NCBI GenBank assembly: GCA_016929335.1
Contig: JAFGIY010000132.1
Coordinates: forward strand, 1-61,995
Length of the DNA stretch: 61,995 nucleotides
Direction of reading: 5' to 3'
Origin: Acidobacteriota bacterium
GTDB taxonomy: Bacteria; Acidobacteriota; UBA6911
Part shown: positions 26,076 to 36,120 of the stretch, piece by piece
Numbering within the stretch: position 1 is the first letter of the stretch
Layout of the letters: the number at the start of each line of letters is the position of its first letter
Position numbers and translations under genes: made by a program
Notes under the pieces: generated by a model
Databases searched by the model: none
Seen by the model: the letters and a program-made list of their open reading frames with translations, nothing else
Told to the model about the DNA's origin: nothing

Positions 26076-26750
26076 CTACTGCTTATTGTAGACCAGCTTT
26101 TGAACGGTTGGCATGAATCCCATATTATTTGAGACTTCCAGCGTCAGTGTTTTGCCGTCTTTTGACAGGGAGTATTCCTTCTTCAGTTTAGCACTTCCTT
26201 GCGCGGGAGGAGCATTCGCAGTCTCGATTCTGACCTGAAATTTGTTTTTCTTCAGCTTGGTATTGGTTGTTTTCTTGACCTTTTCTTTCGAGAATGGAGC
26301 GGGAACCATCTCTACAAGATCTTTCTCATCGAGTTTGAAACTCTCGACCATCGGCGCATCTTTCCCATCCATTCCCTTCATGTAGCTGGTGATTTTCATA
26401 TCAGTTTCGGTTTGTTCGATAACCAAAGGAGATGGGTTTTGGGGTGCCTTAGGCGCCGGGCCGCCGCCAGGTCCGCCCATGCCGCCTGGGGGCATTCCCA
26501 TTCCGCCGCCGAATCCGCCTCCACCCATGCCGCCGGAGGGCATCCCCATTCCACCGCCGAATCCGCCTCCACCCCTGCTGACGTCGCCGACTCCGGAATT
26601 GCCCGGACCCATTATTGGACGCGCAACGGCGTCGCTTTTTTCCATGTTGATGATCCATGTTCCGGAAAAGCTGACGGGTGTGTCCGCCGCCCAGATGTTT
26701 GTACATAGGAATATAATCGTAAATCCTGCAATCGTAGCCAAACGTTTCAT
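26076..26750 (-). CDS. secreted protein with Gly/Met-rich tandem repeats
   Basis: A 224-residue product with a signal peptide ending IWA. Residues about 55-95 are low-complexity, with two near-identical units GGGGFGGGMGMPSGGM and GGGGFGGGMGMPPGGM, visible as DNA-level tandem repeats near 26480-26575. The C-terminal part (TDMKITSYMKGMDGKDAPMV, SLSKDGKTLTLEVSN) resembles beta-rich exported domains found in Acidobacteriota hypothetical proteins. The opening SFSGTWIINMEKSDAVARP fits the same group. Function unknown. It lies 107 nt downstream of the glycosyltransferase on the same strand. Confidence 0.7.
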   Translation of the reverse strand: MKRLATIAGFTIIFLCTNIWAADTPVSFSGTWIINMEKSDAVARPIMGPGNSGVGDVSRGGGGFGGGMGMPSGGMGGGGFGGGMGMPPGGMGGPGGGPAPKAPQNPSPLVIEQTETDMKITSYMKGMDGKDAPMVESFKLDEKDLVEMVPAPFSKEKVKKTTNTKLKKNKFQVRIETANAPPAQGSAKLKKEYSLSKDGKTLTLEVSNNMGFMPTVQKLVYNKQ

Positions 26751-26857
26751 ATTGAGCCTCGCTAATCCATTTTTCTGTCATATTATGCAAACTTTGCCGG
26801 AATATCCAAGCTGCAATTTCATGATCGGCAATTATGGTGGGAATGGGTCATTCCGTT

Positions 26858-28597
26858 TCAGCGATTTCGGATCAACACACGGTGAAGGATCTGCAGCATT
26901 TCCATTCCGGCCGGATCTATCTCTGCGAGGCGGACTTTGGGAACAAGAGCAAAGACGCGGGATTCCGATTGCCAGGCAGTCGCAAACTCCTGCCGGGTCA
27001 GGACAACCTTCGGGGCGTCGGGGTATTTCATCCCGGGCACGAGCGCATAGGCCAGACCGTCGTACACTTCAACGCGTAGTGGTTGATAAAAATTAAGCGA
27101 GTTGGCCGATTCGTAATCGTCCACTACGACCAGGCGGTCTCCCGGACGCGCCATCTGCGCGACGGCATGCGCAAACTTCTTCGATGATATGAGATCTTCG
27201 CAGATATAAAAGCTCCAGTGGATCATGCCGAAAATACCGGTCATGACAACGGCCAGGCAAATAAGGGCATGTCGGCGCTGCAGGCGCCTTTCATACCGGA
27301 ATGCGGCTGCAAAACCGAGGGCGATTAAGAGGACTGTGCCTGCGGCCGGCTTGAGCAAGCTCCGGACGATGGGCGCGGGCATATCCGCGAGGATCGAAAA
27401 GTCGGCTTCTGAAAGCCGATCGGCAGGCCCTGAACTCGAATACTGCAGTCCATGTCCTGTCGCAATCCAGATACCGGCGCAAATCCCGAAGACGAGCGCC
27501 AACACTCCAAGAACAGCCAGGCCGCCAAACGCCCGCCTTATCGGTTTGCTTCCTTCGGCCTTGCCCAGCGCTCCGGCGATCAGCAGCGACAGCGCAGGGA
27601 GCGCAGGAAAGGCGTAGTGCTCCAGCCGGTCCGTAAGTGAAAAAAAGCCGAGAATAACGATTGCCCAGGATATTGCCAGCCTTATGAGCGCACGCTGCCG
27701 TTTATCCATCGCCTTCCTGTTCTCCATGAATGCGGCGGGAAGAAAGGCCGTCCAGGGAAAAAACCAGACGAGAACGAGCGCCCAGAACGCAACAAGAGGC
27801 ACCGACCAGAGAATCGGAGGCTCGCGTTTACTGAAAAAACGCAGAAATTGCTCGCCTACAAAGAAAAAGTTCAGAAATCCCTCATTGCGGATTGCCGCCA
27901 TCCAGTGCCAGGGCGCCGTCAATGCAATAAACAGAAGGGATCCGGGCAGGATGTGCAGCTTTCTCCACTCCGGCCATTCACGGGAGACGAGGAAGAATAC
28001 GGCCAGGATGCCGACGGGGAAGGCCACGCCTATGAGGCTTTTGCACAGCATCGCCCCGGCAATCGCGAAATAAAAGAGCAGGGCAGGGCGCAGAGAATGC
28101 ATCGGATCCAGATACCACCTTAGGAATCCATGCATAGCCAGCGCTATAAAAAAGACTAGCCAGATGTCATGCAAAGTTTCGCGAGTGAAAAGAAACATAC
28201 CCACACAACAGGCTGTGCTGAATCCCGCAACCAGAGAGGCCGGCTCCCCGGAAGCATTCCGGGCCATCCGCATCATTATCCAGACCAGGGCAATTACGGC
28301 GAGAGCCGTCGGGAAGCGCAGCGCGAATTCATTGATGCCGAAAACTGTAAAACTGGCCGCGGTCACCCAGTACAGGAACGGCGGCTTCTCGAGGAACCGG
28401 ACTCCATTGGCGTAGGGGGTGACCCAGTCGCGGTGTTCGACCATGTGCTTAGCCGCCTGGGCATAATACCCCTCGTCGTAGTCGATCACGGCTCTTCCCG
28501 TTGTGGTGAAAAGATAAATGGCTATCGCCAGAAGCATTGGGAGCATGATCCATAATTTGCCCCAAATCGCGGATGCCTGAGTCCCGGTCGTCGTCAT
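26858..28597 (-). CDS. GT39-type membrane glycosyltransferase (ArnT/PMT-like)
   Basis: From ATG 28597 (GGAGAAGGAAA upstream) the product has about 579 residues and 11-12 hydrophobic helices. The first periplasmic loop has [15 protein letters not shown] followed by [17 protein letters not shown], the DE and EKPP signature of GT-C glycosyltransferases using polyprenyl-phosphate sugar donors. ArnT and PMT enzymes move aminoarabinose or mannose to lipid A or proteins. The C-terminal periplasmic domain ([20 protein letters not shown]) fits the ArnT/YkcB type. The acceptor is not evident from neighbours. Confidence 0.85.
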   Translation of the reverse strand: MTTTGTQASAIWGKLWIMLPMLLAIAIYLFTTTGRAVIDYDEGYYAQAAKHMVEHRDWVTPYANGVRFLEKPPFLYWVTAASFTVFGINEFALRFPTALAVIALVWIMMRMARNASGEPASLVAGFSTACCVGMFLFTRETLHDIWLVFFIALAMHGFLRWYLDPMHSLRPALLFYFAIAGAMLCKSLIGVAFPVGILAVFFLVSREWPEWRKLHILPGSLLFIALTAPWHWMAAIRNEGFLNFFFVGEQFLRFFSKREPPILWSVPLVAFWALVLVWFFPWTAFLPAAFMENRKAMDKRQRALIRLAISWAIVILGFFSLTDRLEHYAFPALPALSLLIAGALGKAEGSKPIRRAFGGLAVLGVLALVFGICAGIWIATGHGLQYSSSGPADRLSEADFSILADMPAPIVRSLLKPAAGTVLLIALGFAAAFRYERRLQRRHALICLAVVMTGIFGMIHWSFYICEDLISSKKFAHAVAQMARPGDRLVVVDDYESANSLNFYQPLRVEVYDGLAYALVPGMKYPDAPKVVLTRQEFATAWQSESRVFALVPKVRLAEIDPAGMEMLQILHRVLIRNR

Positions 28598-28777
28598 GGA
28601 AAGTGTTTCCTTCTCCGGCGCGAAGCATACAGTCCGGATGTATTTTACCGCAATCAGAATCGCGATCCGATGAGGGCATTTCCTGCGGGATGGATAAAGA
28701 AACAACCTGCTCCCGGGATCCATGCATATGGTTTTAAAAATATGTTTGTGCTACTTATTTTCATAAGGGAGAAGAGC

Positions 28778-29746
28778 ATGGGAAGAATCTATGACGACAA
28801 CTCGCTGTCTATAGGCAATACCCCTCTCGTGAGGCTGAATCGCATAACTGTGGGATTGCCCGCAACCGTTCTGGTGAAAATCGAGGGTCGGAATCCGGCT
28901 TACTCGGTTAAATGCCGGATCGGAGCGTCCATGATATGGGATGCCGAACGCAGAGGCATTCTGAAACCGGGATCCCGAAACGTCACAATCGTGGAGCCGA
29001 CGAGCGGCAATACGGGAATCGGGCTGGCTTACGTTGCGGCATCCCGCGGCTACCCTCTGATCCTGACAATGCCGGAAACAATGTCGATTGAGCGGAGGCG
29101 CCTGTTGAAAGCGTTCGGGGCTGAAGTGGTCCTGACCGAAGGCGCAAAGGGAATTCCCGGTGCCATCGCAAAGGCAGAGGAAATTGCCGCTGCCGATGGC
29201 GACCGTTACTGGATCCCGCAGCAGTTTAGGAATCCGGCAAATCCGGATATCCATTTCCAGACAACGGGACCGGAAATCTGGAATGACACAGATGGGAAAA
29301 TTGATATCCTGGTCGCCGGAGTGGGAACAGGAGGAACCATAACGGGCATAAGCCGCTATATCGAACGCGTTAAAAGCAAATCCATATGGAGCGTGGCCGT
29401 GGAGCCCGCCGAATCTCCCGTAATTACGGCAACCGTCAAGGGGGAAATCCCCAAACCCGGACCTCATAAAATCCAGGGCATTGGAGCCGGCTTTGTCCCG
29501 GAAGTCCTCGATCTCGGCATCGTGGATGAAGTCCAGAGAATCTCAAGCGAAGAAGCAATTGAAATGGCTCATCGCCTCCACAAAGAAGAAGGCATCACTG
29601 CCGGGATTTCATCCGGCGCCGCCGCGGCGGCCGCTGTTAAAGTAGCCGCGAGACCGGAGAATGAGGGGAAACTGGCAGTCGTGATCCTGCCGGATGCCGG
29701 CGACCGGTATCACTCCTCAATATTGTTCCAAAGCATACCCGTTTAA
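28778..29746 (+). CDS. cysK: cysteine synthase A
   Basis: O-acetylserine sulfhydrylase, PLP-dependent, makes cysteine from O-acetylserine and sulfide in the cytoplasm. The product is 322 residues from ATG 28778, with AAGGGAGAAG upstream. [19 protein letters not shown] contains the PLP Lys (Lys45), [19 protein letters not shown] the substrate loop, [10 protein letters not shown] the phosphate loop, and [11 protein letters not shown] the C-terminal Ser motif. The sequence strongly resembles the enteric CysK form, including the SVKCRIGA variant. No cysE is adjacent. Confidence 0.93.
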   Translation: MGRIYDDNSLSIGNTPLVRLNRITVGLPATVLVKIEGRNPAYSVKCRIGASMIWDAERRGILKPGSRNVTIVEPTSGNTGIGLAYVAASRGYPLILTMPETMSIERRRLLKAFGAEVVLTEGAKGIPGAIAKAEEIAAADGDRYWIPQQFRNPANPDIHFQTTGPEIWNDTDGKIDILVAGVGTGGTITGISRYIERVKSKSIWSVAVEPAESPVITATVKGEIPKPGPHKIQGIGAGFVPEVLDLGIVDEVQRISSEEAIEMAHRLHKEEGITAGISSGAAAAAAVKVAARPENEGKLAVVILPDAGDRYHSSILFQSIPV

Positions 29747-29847
29747 GCATAGACCTTGAAAGCCGATGCCGACAACATGCCGGCTCAGAACACAACTCGC
29801 CGTGCGTAGTATAAGGGCTTTGCTGAAAGCTGAAGGCTGACGGCTGC

Positions 29848-30327
29848 TTATCGGCTGAGGAGAGAATCCCAGTCCATTTCAGCAAAGGTGCGATGGAGCG
29901 GGTGATCGTCTTCCACCATATTAAAGATTTGGTTCACAAAGAGCCGCTCAGCTATTGCCCGCACATCTGTCAGAGGGACCACGTCGTCCTGCCGGCCATG
30001 AAAGATGACGATGGGCATAAAAAGCCTTTTTGCCAGGTATGGATTGTATTCCTCCAGATGCAGGGCCGGCGCGAGCAGAATAAGCTTCTTCACGCGCTCC
30101 TCGTGCAGGCAGGCGTACGCTGCAGCCATGAGCCCGCCATAGCTCGATCCGACGAGGATCAAGTCTTCCTTCCCGGCTAAAAGGCTTTCCAGTTTCTGCA
30201 TCCGCTCTGGAAAGGCTCCGGAGAAATCCTCGATAATCATGCCGGGATAGCGCTCGCGGAAAAAAACTCCCTTCGTCCCCCTACCTGTGCTTTCCAGCCC
30301 ATGTATGAATACAAGCGTCGGTTCCAT
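29848..30327 (-). CDS. small alpha/beta hydrolase
   Basis: About 159 residues from ATG 30327, which is preceded by GGGAGACGGG; the open frame extends upstream but without family-like sequence. LVFIHGLESTGRGTKG is the oxyanion-hole strand and loop, LILVGSSYGGLMAA the nucleophile elbow (Ser in GSSYGG), GRQDDVVPL the acid and EDDHPLH the catalytic His. It resembles YqiA-type small esterases. It is compact, missing most of the cap region. Convergent with cysK. Confidence 0.75.
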   Translation of the reverse strand: MEPTLVFIHGLESTGRGTKGVFFRERYPGMIIEDFSGAFPERMQKLESLLAGKEDLILVGSSYGGLMAAAYACLHEERVKKLILLAPALHLEEYNPYLAKRLFMPIVIFHGRQDDVVPLTDVRAIAERLFVNQIFNMVEDDHPLHRTFAEMDWDSLLSR

Positions 30328-30502
30328 AAACCCGTCTCCCATGCGCATTCTAAACTGGAACCGCGGATCGGGGAGGGCTATTTTTGAATGCATCTGATGA
30401 GGATAGAATTTCTGAGCCTCAGCATCCCGGAAACAAAATTGATTTATAGACAACCTTGATGATGGTCATTTCACCCAATCAAAGCGAAGCCTGCCCGCCT
30501 GA

Positions 30503-30759
30503 TGGAATTACGTTCCATTCCAGCGAATAGATATAAGGCAAATTCTGTGAAGACTCTGAATTTTCTTTTGTGAGAGATAATATCTTTCACCGCCGAAAAA
30601 AGAGGGACAAATATTTGTTTAAATAATTGAATATAAAAGCTTTATTCCAGAAAGTAATCCAACCGCAGCGGGGAAAATGCCCCATTCGAAACCGTTTTAC
30701 TGCCTCGGGGCAGTTTTTTCTGATGGAACACTGTTCCATTTTTGCCTATAATTCTATGT
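30503..30759 (+). promoter_or_regulatory. two matching dyads and possible promoter of the hydrogenase operon
   Basis: TGGAATTACGTTCCA (30503-30517) and TGGAACACTGTTCCA (30724-30738) share the pattern TGGAA-N4-GTTCCA. The second is a perfect 7-bp inverted repeat around one base. A TATAAT at 30747-30752 lies 17 nt downstream of a weak -35 (TGGAAC, 30724-30729), so the proximal dyad overlaps that -35, as a repressor site would. Transcription from here would start about 40 nt before the first hydrogenase gene at 30801. The interval 30328-30800 holds no gene and is AT-rich near 30600. Confidence 0.5.
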
Positions 30760-30800
30760 TTTTTTGTTTGATCATTCTTTATTGTCGGAGAGTGAATAGT

Positions 30801-32252
30801 ATGGGAATTGAATCGCAAGCGTTATCGGTCATCCTGGTCCCATTGCTGGGTTCATTACTCATCCCGTTGACAGGCTGGGCCGGGCGACGCAAGGCCACCG
30901 GATGGCTGGCGGTCCTGATCATAGGCGCCACACATGTTCTTACCTGGCCGTTACTAAGGCCGGCGCTTTCCGGGCACATCAGCGAGCTGTCCTTCCCGTT
31001 TTATCGATGGATCGCGTTTTCTATGAATATTGATGCGCTTGCGATATTTATGGCATTCACAGCTTCGCTGATCGCCGCGCTCATTGCCATCTATTCGCTC
31101 GGGTATATCGAGCATTCCGAACATGAACCGGAATATTACTTTATTGTGACGTTGTTTGTCGGGGCGATGATGGGACTGGTATTTTCCCGGAATCTCATAT
31201 TCCTCTATTTGTTCTGGGAAATCTCCGCGCTTGCCTGCTGGCGCCTGATCGGGTACTTCAGGGATCCCGAATATGTCTGGAAGGCCGACAAGGCATTTCT
31301 TATTACCTTTGGCGGGGCAGTCTTCATGCTGCTTGGATTTGCCCTGATTTTCGCCCAGTACGGAACCTTTGATATTGCGGAACTCAGAGGAAAGGAGATC
31401 GGGATTGCCGCTCTGGTTCTGGTCATGGCCGGTGTATTCAGCAAAAGTGCGACAGTACCGTTGCACACCTGGCTGCCCGATGCCGGCGTAGCTCCTTCGA
31501 CCATCACATCGCTTCTCCATGCGGCGATCCTGGTGAAGATCGGTTTGTATGCATTTGCCCGCCTGTTCTGCAACGGCATGGTGATCCGGCCGGAAGCGCA
31601 GACCTGGCTTCTGGTCTTGGCGCTGATAAGCGCTTTTGTGTCTGCAAGCGCTGCGCTTCACGAAACGAACATTAAAAGGCTGCTGGCTTATTCGACAGTC
31701 AGCCAGATCGGATACACCTTCCTCGGACTGATTGTGTTCACCCATTACGGGTACATCGGAGCGCTGCTTTACATCATGGCGCACGGATTTGCCAAAGGCG
31801 GGTTGTTCCTTTGCGCGGGCATTATCGAGCACGGCACTCATACAAAAGATATGACCAGAATGGGCGGGCTTTATAAGAAGATGCCGGTTACCGCCGTCTG
31901 CTATCTGATTTGCGCGCTGAGTATCGCCGGAATTCCACCGATGATGGGCTTCTTCAGCAAATACTTCGTCATTAATGGGTTGGTGGAAGGCGGGCATTTT
32001 ACGATCGCCACTCTGGCTATTCTGACCGCCATTGTCACCCTCCTCTATATGTTGAAGAGCTTTCACGTCGTTTTCCTGGGCGAGCCGCGAGGCATTTCGC
32101 ATCATGAGGGGAGCCCTGTAATGGTAGGCGTGGTCGCGGTTCTGGCGGTTCTGACGGTCGTCAGCGGATTTCTCCTGCAGCTTCCGTTCAATCTGGTCAA
32201 GGTTGCCGACAGTCAGCGTCTGGTCGACGCCGTCAGCCTTCTGTGGAGATAG
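30801..32252 (+). CDS. hydrogenase antiporter-like membrane subunit (NuoL-type), first
   Basis: A 483-residue proton-conducting-transporter protein with about 14 hydrophobic segments, starting at ATG 30801 after GGAGAGTG. It has the family marks: SLGYIEHSEHEPEYY, the Glu in LYLFWEISALACWRLIGYF, a Lys-bearing helix SKSATVPLHTWLPDAGVAPS, LLHAAILVKIGLYAFARL and NIKRLLAYSTVSQIGYTFLG. These match NuoL/M and Mrp antiporter subunits, which couple electron flow to ion pumping. It is the first gene of the hydrogenase operon and ends 3 nt before the next. Confidence 0.88.
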   Translation: MGIESQALSVILVPLLGSLLIPLTGWAGRRKATGWLAVLIIGATHVLTWPLLRPALSGHISELSFPFYRWIAFSMNIDALAIFMAFTASLIAALIAIYSLGYIEHSEHEPEYYFIVTLFVGAMMGLVFSRNLIFLYLFWEISALACWRLIGYFRDPEYVWKADKAFLITFGGAVFMLLGFALIFAQYGTFDIAELRGKEIGIAALVLVMAGVFSKSATVPLHTWLPDAGVAPSTITSLLHAAILVKIGLYAFARLFCNGMVIRPEAQTWLLVLALISAFVSASAALHETNIKRLLAYSTVSQIGYTFLGLIVFTHYGYIGALLYIMAHGFAKGGLFLCAGIIEHGTHTKDMTRMGGLYKKMPVTAVCYLICALSIAGIPPMMGFFSKYFVINGLVEGGHFTIATLAILTAIVTLLYMLKSFHVVFLGEPRGISHHEGSPVMVGVVAVLAVLTVVSGFLLQLPFNLVKVADSQRLVDAVSLLWR

Positions 32253-32255
32253 GTT

Positions 32256-34082
32256 ATGAATGCTCAAACGCTGTTATTTATACCCATAATTTTGCCGCTG
32301 CTGGTTGCGGTTTTTGTTCTGCCTTTCTTCCGCAAGAGCTTTAAGAGCGGCGCTGCGCTGATTCTTATTTCGGTGCTCGTTTCCGGACTGGCGTTCTGGA
32401 TGGCGTCTGCATCATCGCCGAAAGTGACATACTCGTGGGTTGACTCTTTCGACCTGAGCTTCAGCGTGGACAGCTGGAAAACCTTCCTGCTCGGCTTCGT
32501 GTTCCTGTTCCAGCTCATGACGGCTGTTTATACTCTTGGCGCCTCACGTCCGGCGCGTCCGTACCTGTACCTGTTTTCTCTGCTCATCGCTTTCAGCTCT
32601 ACTTTTGCCGTGATTCTGACGGACAGCCTGCTTGTGCTCCTGATCGGGTGGGAGCTGTTTCTGGTAGGTCTATACCTGATGATACACAGCGGCGGAGAAC
32701 AAGCGGAATCCGTGGCACGCAAAGCCCTGATAATCGGGGGGACGAGCGACTTCCTGATGATTCTGGGACTGATGCTCTATTTCTCTCTTGTTCCGGATCA
32801 ATCGATAAATGCCGGAGTGGCCATCGCATCGAATCCGACGGCCTTCTGGTCTTTCCTGCTGATCTTTCTTGGAGCCGGGGCCAAAGCAGGCATGTTCCCT
32901 TTTCATACCTGGATTCCGGACGCGGCCCAGGTGATGCCTGCCTCGGGGTTTGCCGCGATGCCGGCTTCTCTGGAAAAAGTTCTGGGCATTTACTTTCTGT
33001 TTGTCCTGACTCATCAGATGTTTGTTCTCGACGGTCTGGCCCGGACCTGCATGTTTTGTTTCGGTATCGCGACAATCTTCGTATCTATTGTCCCTGCCCT
33101 GGTTGAAAAGGATTTGCGCAAAGTGCTGGCGTTGACGGCTATTTCGCCGGTCGGTTTCATGGTCTGTGGAATGGGGGTATCCGAGGCAGCGGGATATGCC
33201 GGGGCGTTGCTTTACATGCTGACGCATGCCACGTACAAGTCGGCGATGTTCTTCTCTGTGGGCAATTTTGAAAGAAGGGCAGGGAGCTCGCAATTGGATC
33301 AGCTGCTTGGAATCGGGCGCAGCATGCGGCTCTCGGCGGTCGCGTTCACACTTGCGGCTGTGGCGGCGATCTCGCTTCCACCCACCGGTGGATTCATGGC
33401 CAAAGAGCTTATCTTCGAAGGGGCTCTGGAATCGAAGCATATTGTCCTGCTGGGTTTTCTGGTCGCGGGCGCAGTCCTGAACGTGGCGGTATTCTCCAAG
33501 GTGATTGCCGTACTCTGGGCTCCGGCGGAGAGCAGAAAGAGTGAAGTCAATGGTTCCTGCGTACTTGCGGCCGTAATTATGGGTATAGCAGCCCTGATCG
33601 GCGGATTTTTCTTCCAGCGCGCGGACGGTTTGTTGAGCGAAGTGACCGGCGCGCATGAGTCGGGTCTGCTGCAGGGCATCTGGCACTTCTCCCGCCTGTC
33701 CATAGTCTCTCTCGCGATCTATACATTGGGATTCATGGTTTATGCGGGAGCCCGCAGCCACCGAATAAATGCTGCAGCAACCTTCACTCCGCTCACAACA
33801 TCGCCAATGCTCGGCCCGGCATTGCGTATGGCGAGAGAAAGAAAATTTGACGGTTACGAAATCGGCCTGAAGGCGGTCGAATTTATTACCCGAGTGGTGT
33901 TCCGTTATGTGGAACGCATGATCGATGTACTGGGCGATATCATCATCGGCAGCGGTCGCTGGCTGTTGCGGCCGGTGCTGAGCGGCGCCCACAACGGCCT
34001 GTACGGCAACTATCTGTGCTGGGCTGTGGTTGGATTTCTCTTCGTTCTGTTTTACTTGTTCGGTTCCGCCCTACTGGGCTGA
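32256..34082 (+). CDS. hydrogenase antiporter-like membrane subunit (NuoL-type), second
   Basis: A 608-residue proton-conducting-transporter family protein with a longer C-terminus than the preceding one. Core residues are present: LIGWELFLVGLYLMIH with the conserved Glu, AKAGMFPFHTWIPDAAQVMP, LEKVLGIYFLF and DLRKVLALTAISPVGFM. The C-terminal extension (GYEIGLKAVEFITRVVFRYV onwards) resembles the NuoL end that carries the lateral helix. It starts 3 nt after the preceding gene and is followed by a palindromic repeat before the third antiporter subunit. Confidence 0.85.
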   Translation: MNAQTLLFIPIILPLLVAVFVLPFFRKSFKSGAALILISVLVSGLAFWMASASSPKVTYSWVDSFDLSFSVDSWKTFLLGFVFLFQLMTAVYTLGASRPARPYLYLFSLLIAFSSTFAVILTDSLLVLLIGWELFLVGLYLMIHSGGEQAESVARKALIIGGTSDFLMILGLMLYFSLVPDQSINAGVAIASNPTAFWSFLLIFLGAGAKAGMFPFHTWIPDAAQVMPASGFAAMPASLEKVLGIYFLFVLTHQMFVLDGLARTCMFCFGIATIFVSIVPALVEKDLRKVLALTAISPVGFMVCGMGVSEAAGYAGALLYMLTHATYKSAMFFSVGNFERRAGSSQLDQLLGIGRSMRLSAVAFTLAAVAAISLPPTGGFMAKELIFEGALESKHIVLLGFLVAGAVLNVAVFSKVIAVLWAPAESRKSEVNGSCVLAAVIMGIAALIGGFFFQRADGLLSEVTGAHESGLLQGIWHFSRLSIVSLAIYTLGFMVYAGARSHRINAAATFTPLTTSPMLGPALRMARERKFDGYEIGLKAVEFITRVVFRYVERMIDVLGDIIIGSGRWLLRPVLSGAHNGLYGNYLCWAVVGFLFVLFYLFGSALLG

Positions 34083-34094
34083 GCGGAAGACGGA

Positions 34095-34176
34095 AGAACT
34101 CAGAATTCAGAATAAGGCCTGATACGCGTTGAATCCGATTTCTAAATTCTGGCTCCTGAGTTCTTAATTCTGAATC
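34095..34176. repeat. imperfect inverted repeat inside the hydrogenase operon
   Basis: AGAACTCAGAATTCAGAAT (34095-34113) is answered by CTGAGTTCTTAATTCTGAAT at 34155-34174. It occupies the only 100-nt gap between the antiporter subunit genes. It may be a mobile palindrome that inserted in the operon; no T-run follows, so termination is not expected. Confidence 0.6.
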
Positions 34177-34184
34177 AGAGGTTG

Positions 34185-35630
34185 ATGATGGAATTATATA
34201 TAGGCTGGATCCTGCTGGTGCCGCCGGTTGCGGTACTGCTCATGCCATGGGCTTCGCGCGCGGGCAAGTGGGCGGCGAATGCGCTGGGGATTGCTGCGAC
34301 AGGGCTTCTGCTTTGCTTTACCCTCCGGTTGATTCCTGCAATCGGAACCGGGCTCCGGTTCGAGGCTTTTGGCGCCAGGTTTGCTCTCGACAGCGTAAGC
34401 CTCCTGTTCCTGGTGGTGGTCAATGCTGTTGCGTTCGCATGCATGATTTATGCGACGTCCTACATCGGGCATCTGGGCGGCCGGGGAAAATTCTATGCTC
34501 TGTTCATCATCATGGTGTCCGGGCTGAATGCGATGCTGCTGACTCGAGACCTTTTCAGCCTGTACGTATTCCTCGAAGTCGCGTCCATCGCTTCCTATGT
34601 GCTGGTGGCTTTCGGGCTCGAATCGGACGGCATCGAATCGGCCATTAAATACCTGCTGCTTTCGGCGGTCGCGACCTCAATGATACTGCTCGGAATCGCG
34701 CTGATTTACATGAGCACCGGCACGCTCGAGTTTGATGCCCTGAAATCGCAGCTCGCCGCACAGGGCGGCCATCTGCCCTCAATCTTCCTGCTGACGGCGG
34801 CGTGTTTCATCGGGGGATTCGGATTAAAGGCCGCGCTGATGCCGTTTCATGCCTGGCTGCCCGATGCCCATCCGTCAGCACCGGCTCCGATTTCAGCCAT
34901 GCTGAGCGGAGTCGTGATCAAGGTAGCCGGCGTCTATGCTTTAACGCGCCTTTTCTTCTACATCTTCCCCGGAATCGGCCAAGTCCAGAGCATATTCCTG
35001 ATCCTTGGAACGCTGTCCATGATTGCCGGCGCGGTGCTCGCCTACTTCCAGCGTGATTTCAAGCGCATGCTGGCATACTCGAGTATCAGCCAGATCGGCT
35101 ACATCATGATAGGATTAGGCTTGGGCAACCTGCTCGGCCTGGTGGGCGCACTATTCCATGTTTTTAATCACGCGCTTTTCAAATCCCTCCTCTTCTTGAA
35201 CAGCGGCGCGGTCCAGTATCGGCTTCACACCCGCGATATCGAGGAAATGGGCGGGCTGGAGAACCGCATGCCGGTTACCAGCATTACCAGCGTGTTCGGT
35301 ACGCTGTCGATTGCCGGTGTCCCTCCATTCAACGGATTTTTCAGCAAACTGTTCATTGTGCTTGGAGCCCTCGCAGCCGGGAAAATTGCAATTGCGGTGC
35401 TGGCGATCCTGGTGAGTGTTTTCACGCTCGGATATTTCCTGCTCATTCAGCGCAAGGTGTTCTTCGGGAAACTGAATGAAAGATGGCGCGACATCCGCGA
35501 AGCTCCATTTGCCATGTCGTGTGCCGTGATTCTTCTGGCTGCTGCATGTCTGATCAGCGGGCTCTTCTTCCAATCCGTGACTCGCGGCATTGTGGAGCCG
35601 GCAGCTATGATTTTACTGGGAGGCAAATGA
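34185..35630 (+). CDS. hydrogenase antiporter-like membrane subunit (NuoN/MrpD-type), third
   Basis: About 481 residues from ATG 34185 or 34188 (AGAGG upstream). It is the third proton-conducting-transporter protein, closest by eye to the NuoN/MrpD group: LLTRDLFSLYVFLEVASIAS, GFGLKAALMPFHAWLPDAHP, KVAGVYALTRLFFYIFPGIG and DFKRMLAYSSISQIGYIMIG. It carries the Glu/Lys network of ion-pumping subunits. Three such subunits in a row suggest high ion stoichiometry per electron pair, as in complex I. It ends one base before the J-like gene. Confidence 0.87.
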   Translation: MMELYIGWILLVPPVAVLLMPWASRAGKWAANALGIAATGLLLCFTLRLIPAIGTGLRFEAFGARFALDSVSLLFLVVVNAVAFACMIYATSYIGHLGGRGKFYALFIIMVSGLNAMLLTRDLFSLYVFLEVASIASYVLVAFGLESDGIESAIKYLLLSAVATSMILLGIALIYMSTGTLEFDALKSQLAAQGGHLPSIFLLTAACFIGGFGLKAALMPFHAWLPDAHPSAPAPISAMLSGVVIKVAGVYALTRLFFYIFPGIGQVQSIFLILGTLSMIAGAVLAYFQRDFKRMLAYSSISQIGYIMIGLGLGNLLGLVGALFHVFNHALFKSLLFLNSGAVQYRLHTRDIEEMGGLENRMPVTSITSVFGTLSIAGVPPFNGFFSKLFIVLGALAAGKIAIAVLAILVSVFTLGYFLLIQRKVFFGKLNERWRDIREAPFAMSCAVILLAAACLISGLFFQSVTRGIVEPAAMILLGGK

Positions 35631-35631
35631 A

Positions 35632-36120
35632 ATGCTTCTTTGGGTACTGTTGGGTTTGATGGTTTTGCTCTCGATCGGATGCTGTATTTTCAAGGATCTG
35701 CTGTACGTCGCGGTTTCGCTGGCACTCATCTCCGCTATTCTGGCGCTGGTTTTGTTCAATTTCGGTGCAAACATAGCAGGAGTTTTTGAATTAAGCGTCT
35801 GTGCCGGGCTGATTACGGTGCTTTTCATTTCCACGGTCAGCCTGACCAAGGACTCCGATAAACGGGTCGAGACGCGGCTGCCGACCTACTTCGTTCCGCT
35901 CTTTGTGCTGATTTTCATCGGCATTGACTACTTCATAATCCAGTGGTTCGCGCGTTCGGTCCCGGCCTCGATTGTCCCTCAACCGTCGGGGACGTTTCAG
36001 AAGGTATTCTGGGAAATCAGGAGCGCCGACATCCTGGGTCAGATAGGTCTGATTGGAGCCGGTGTATTCGGGATTCTGGCACTGTTCCGCCTCACGGCCA
36101 AGGAGAAGAAACATGACTAA
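35632..36120 (+). CDS. hydrogenase membrane subunit, NuoJ-like
   Basis: A 162-residue membrane protein of about five helices. Phe/Leu-rich helix 1, then DLLYVAVSLALISAILALVL and FELSVCAGLITVLFISTVSL, match the NuoJ/MbhD-type subunit, in which a mid-membrane helix undergoes conformational change during coupling. The C-terminal helix DILGQIGLIGAGVFGILALF also fits. It overlaps the start of the K-like gene by 8 nt, consistent with translational coupling. Confidence 0.8.
   Translation: MLLWVLLGLMVLLSIGCCIFKDLLYVAVSLALISAILALVLFNFGANIAGVFELSVCAGLITVLFISTVSLTKDSDKRVETRLPTYFVPLFVLIFIGIDYFIIQWFARSVPASIVPQPSGTFQKVFWEIRSADILGQIGLIGAGVFGILALFRLTAKEKKHD

Noticed and set aside
30954..32267. Minus-strand ORF of 437 codons
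   Set aside because: Lies exactly opposite the first antiporter-like gene and has the Arg/His/Gln-rich composition of a shadow frame.
32670..33992. Minus-strand ORF of 440 codons
   Set aside because: Shadow of the second antiporter-like gene; low-complexity, no domain motif.
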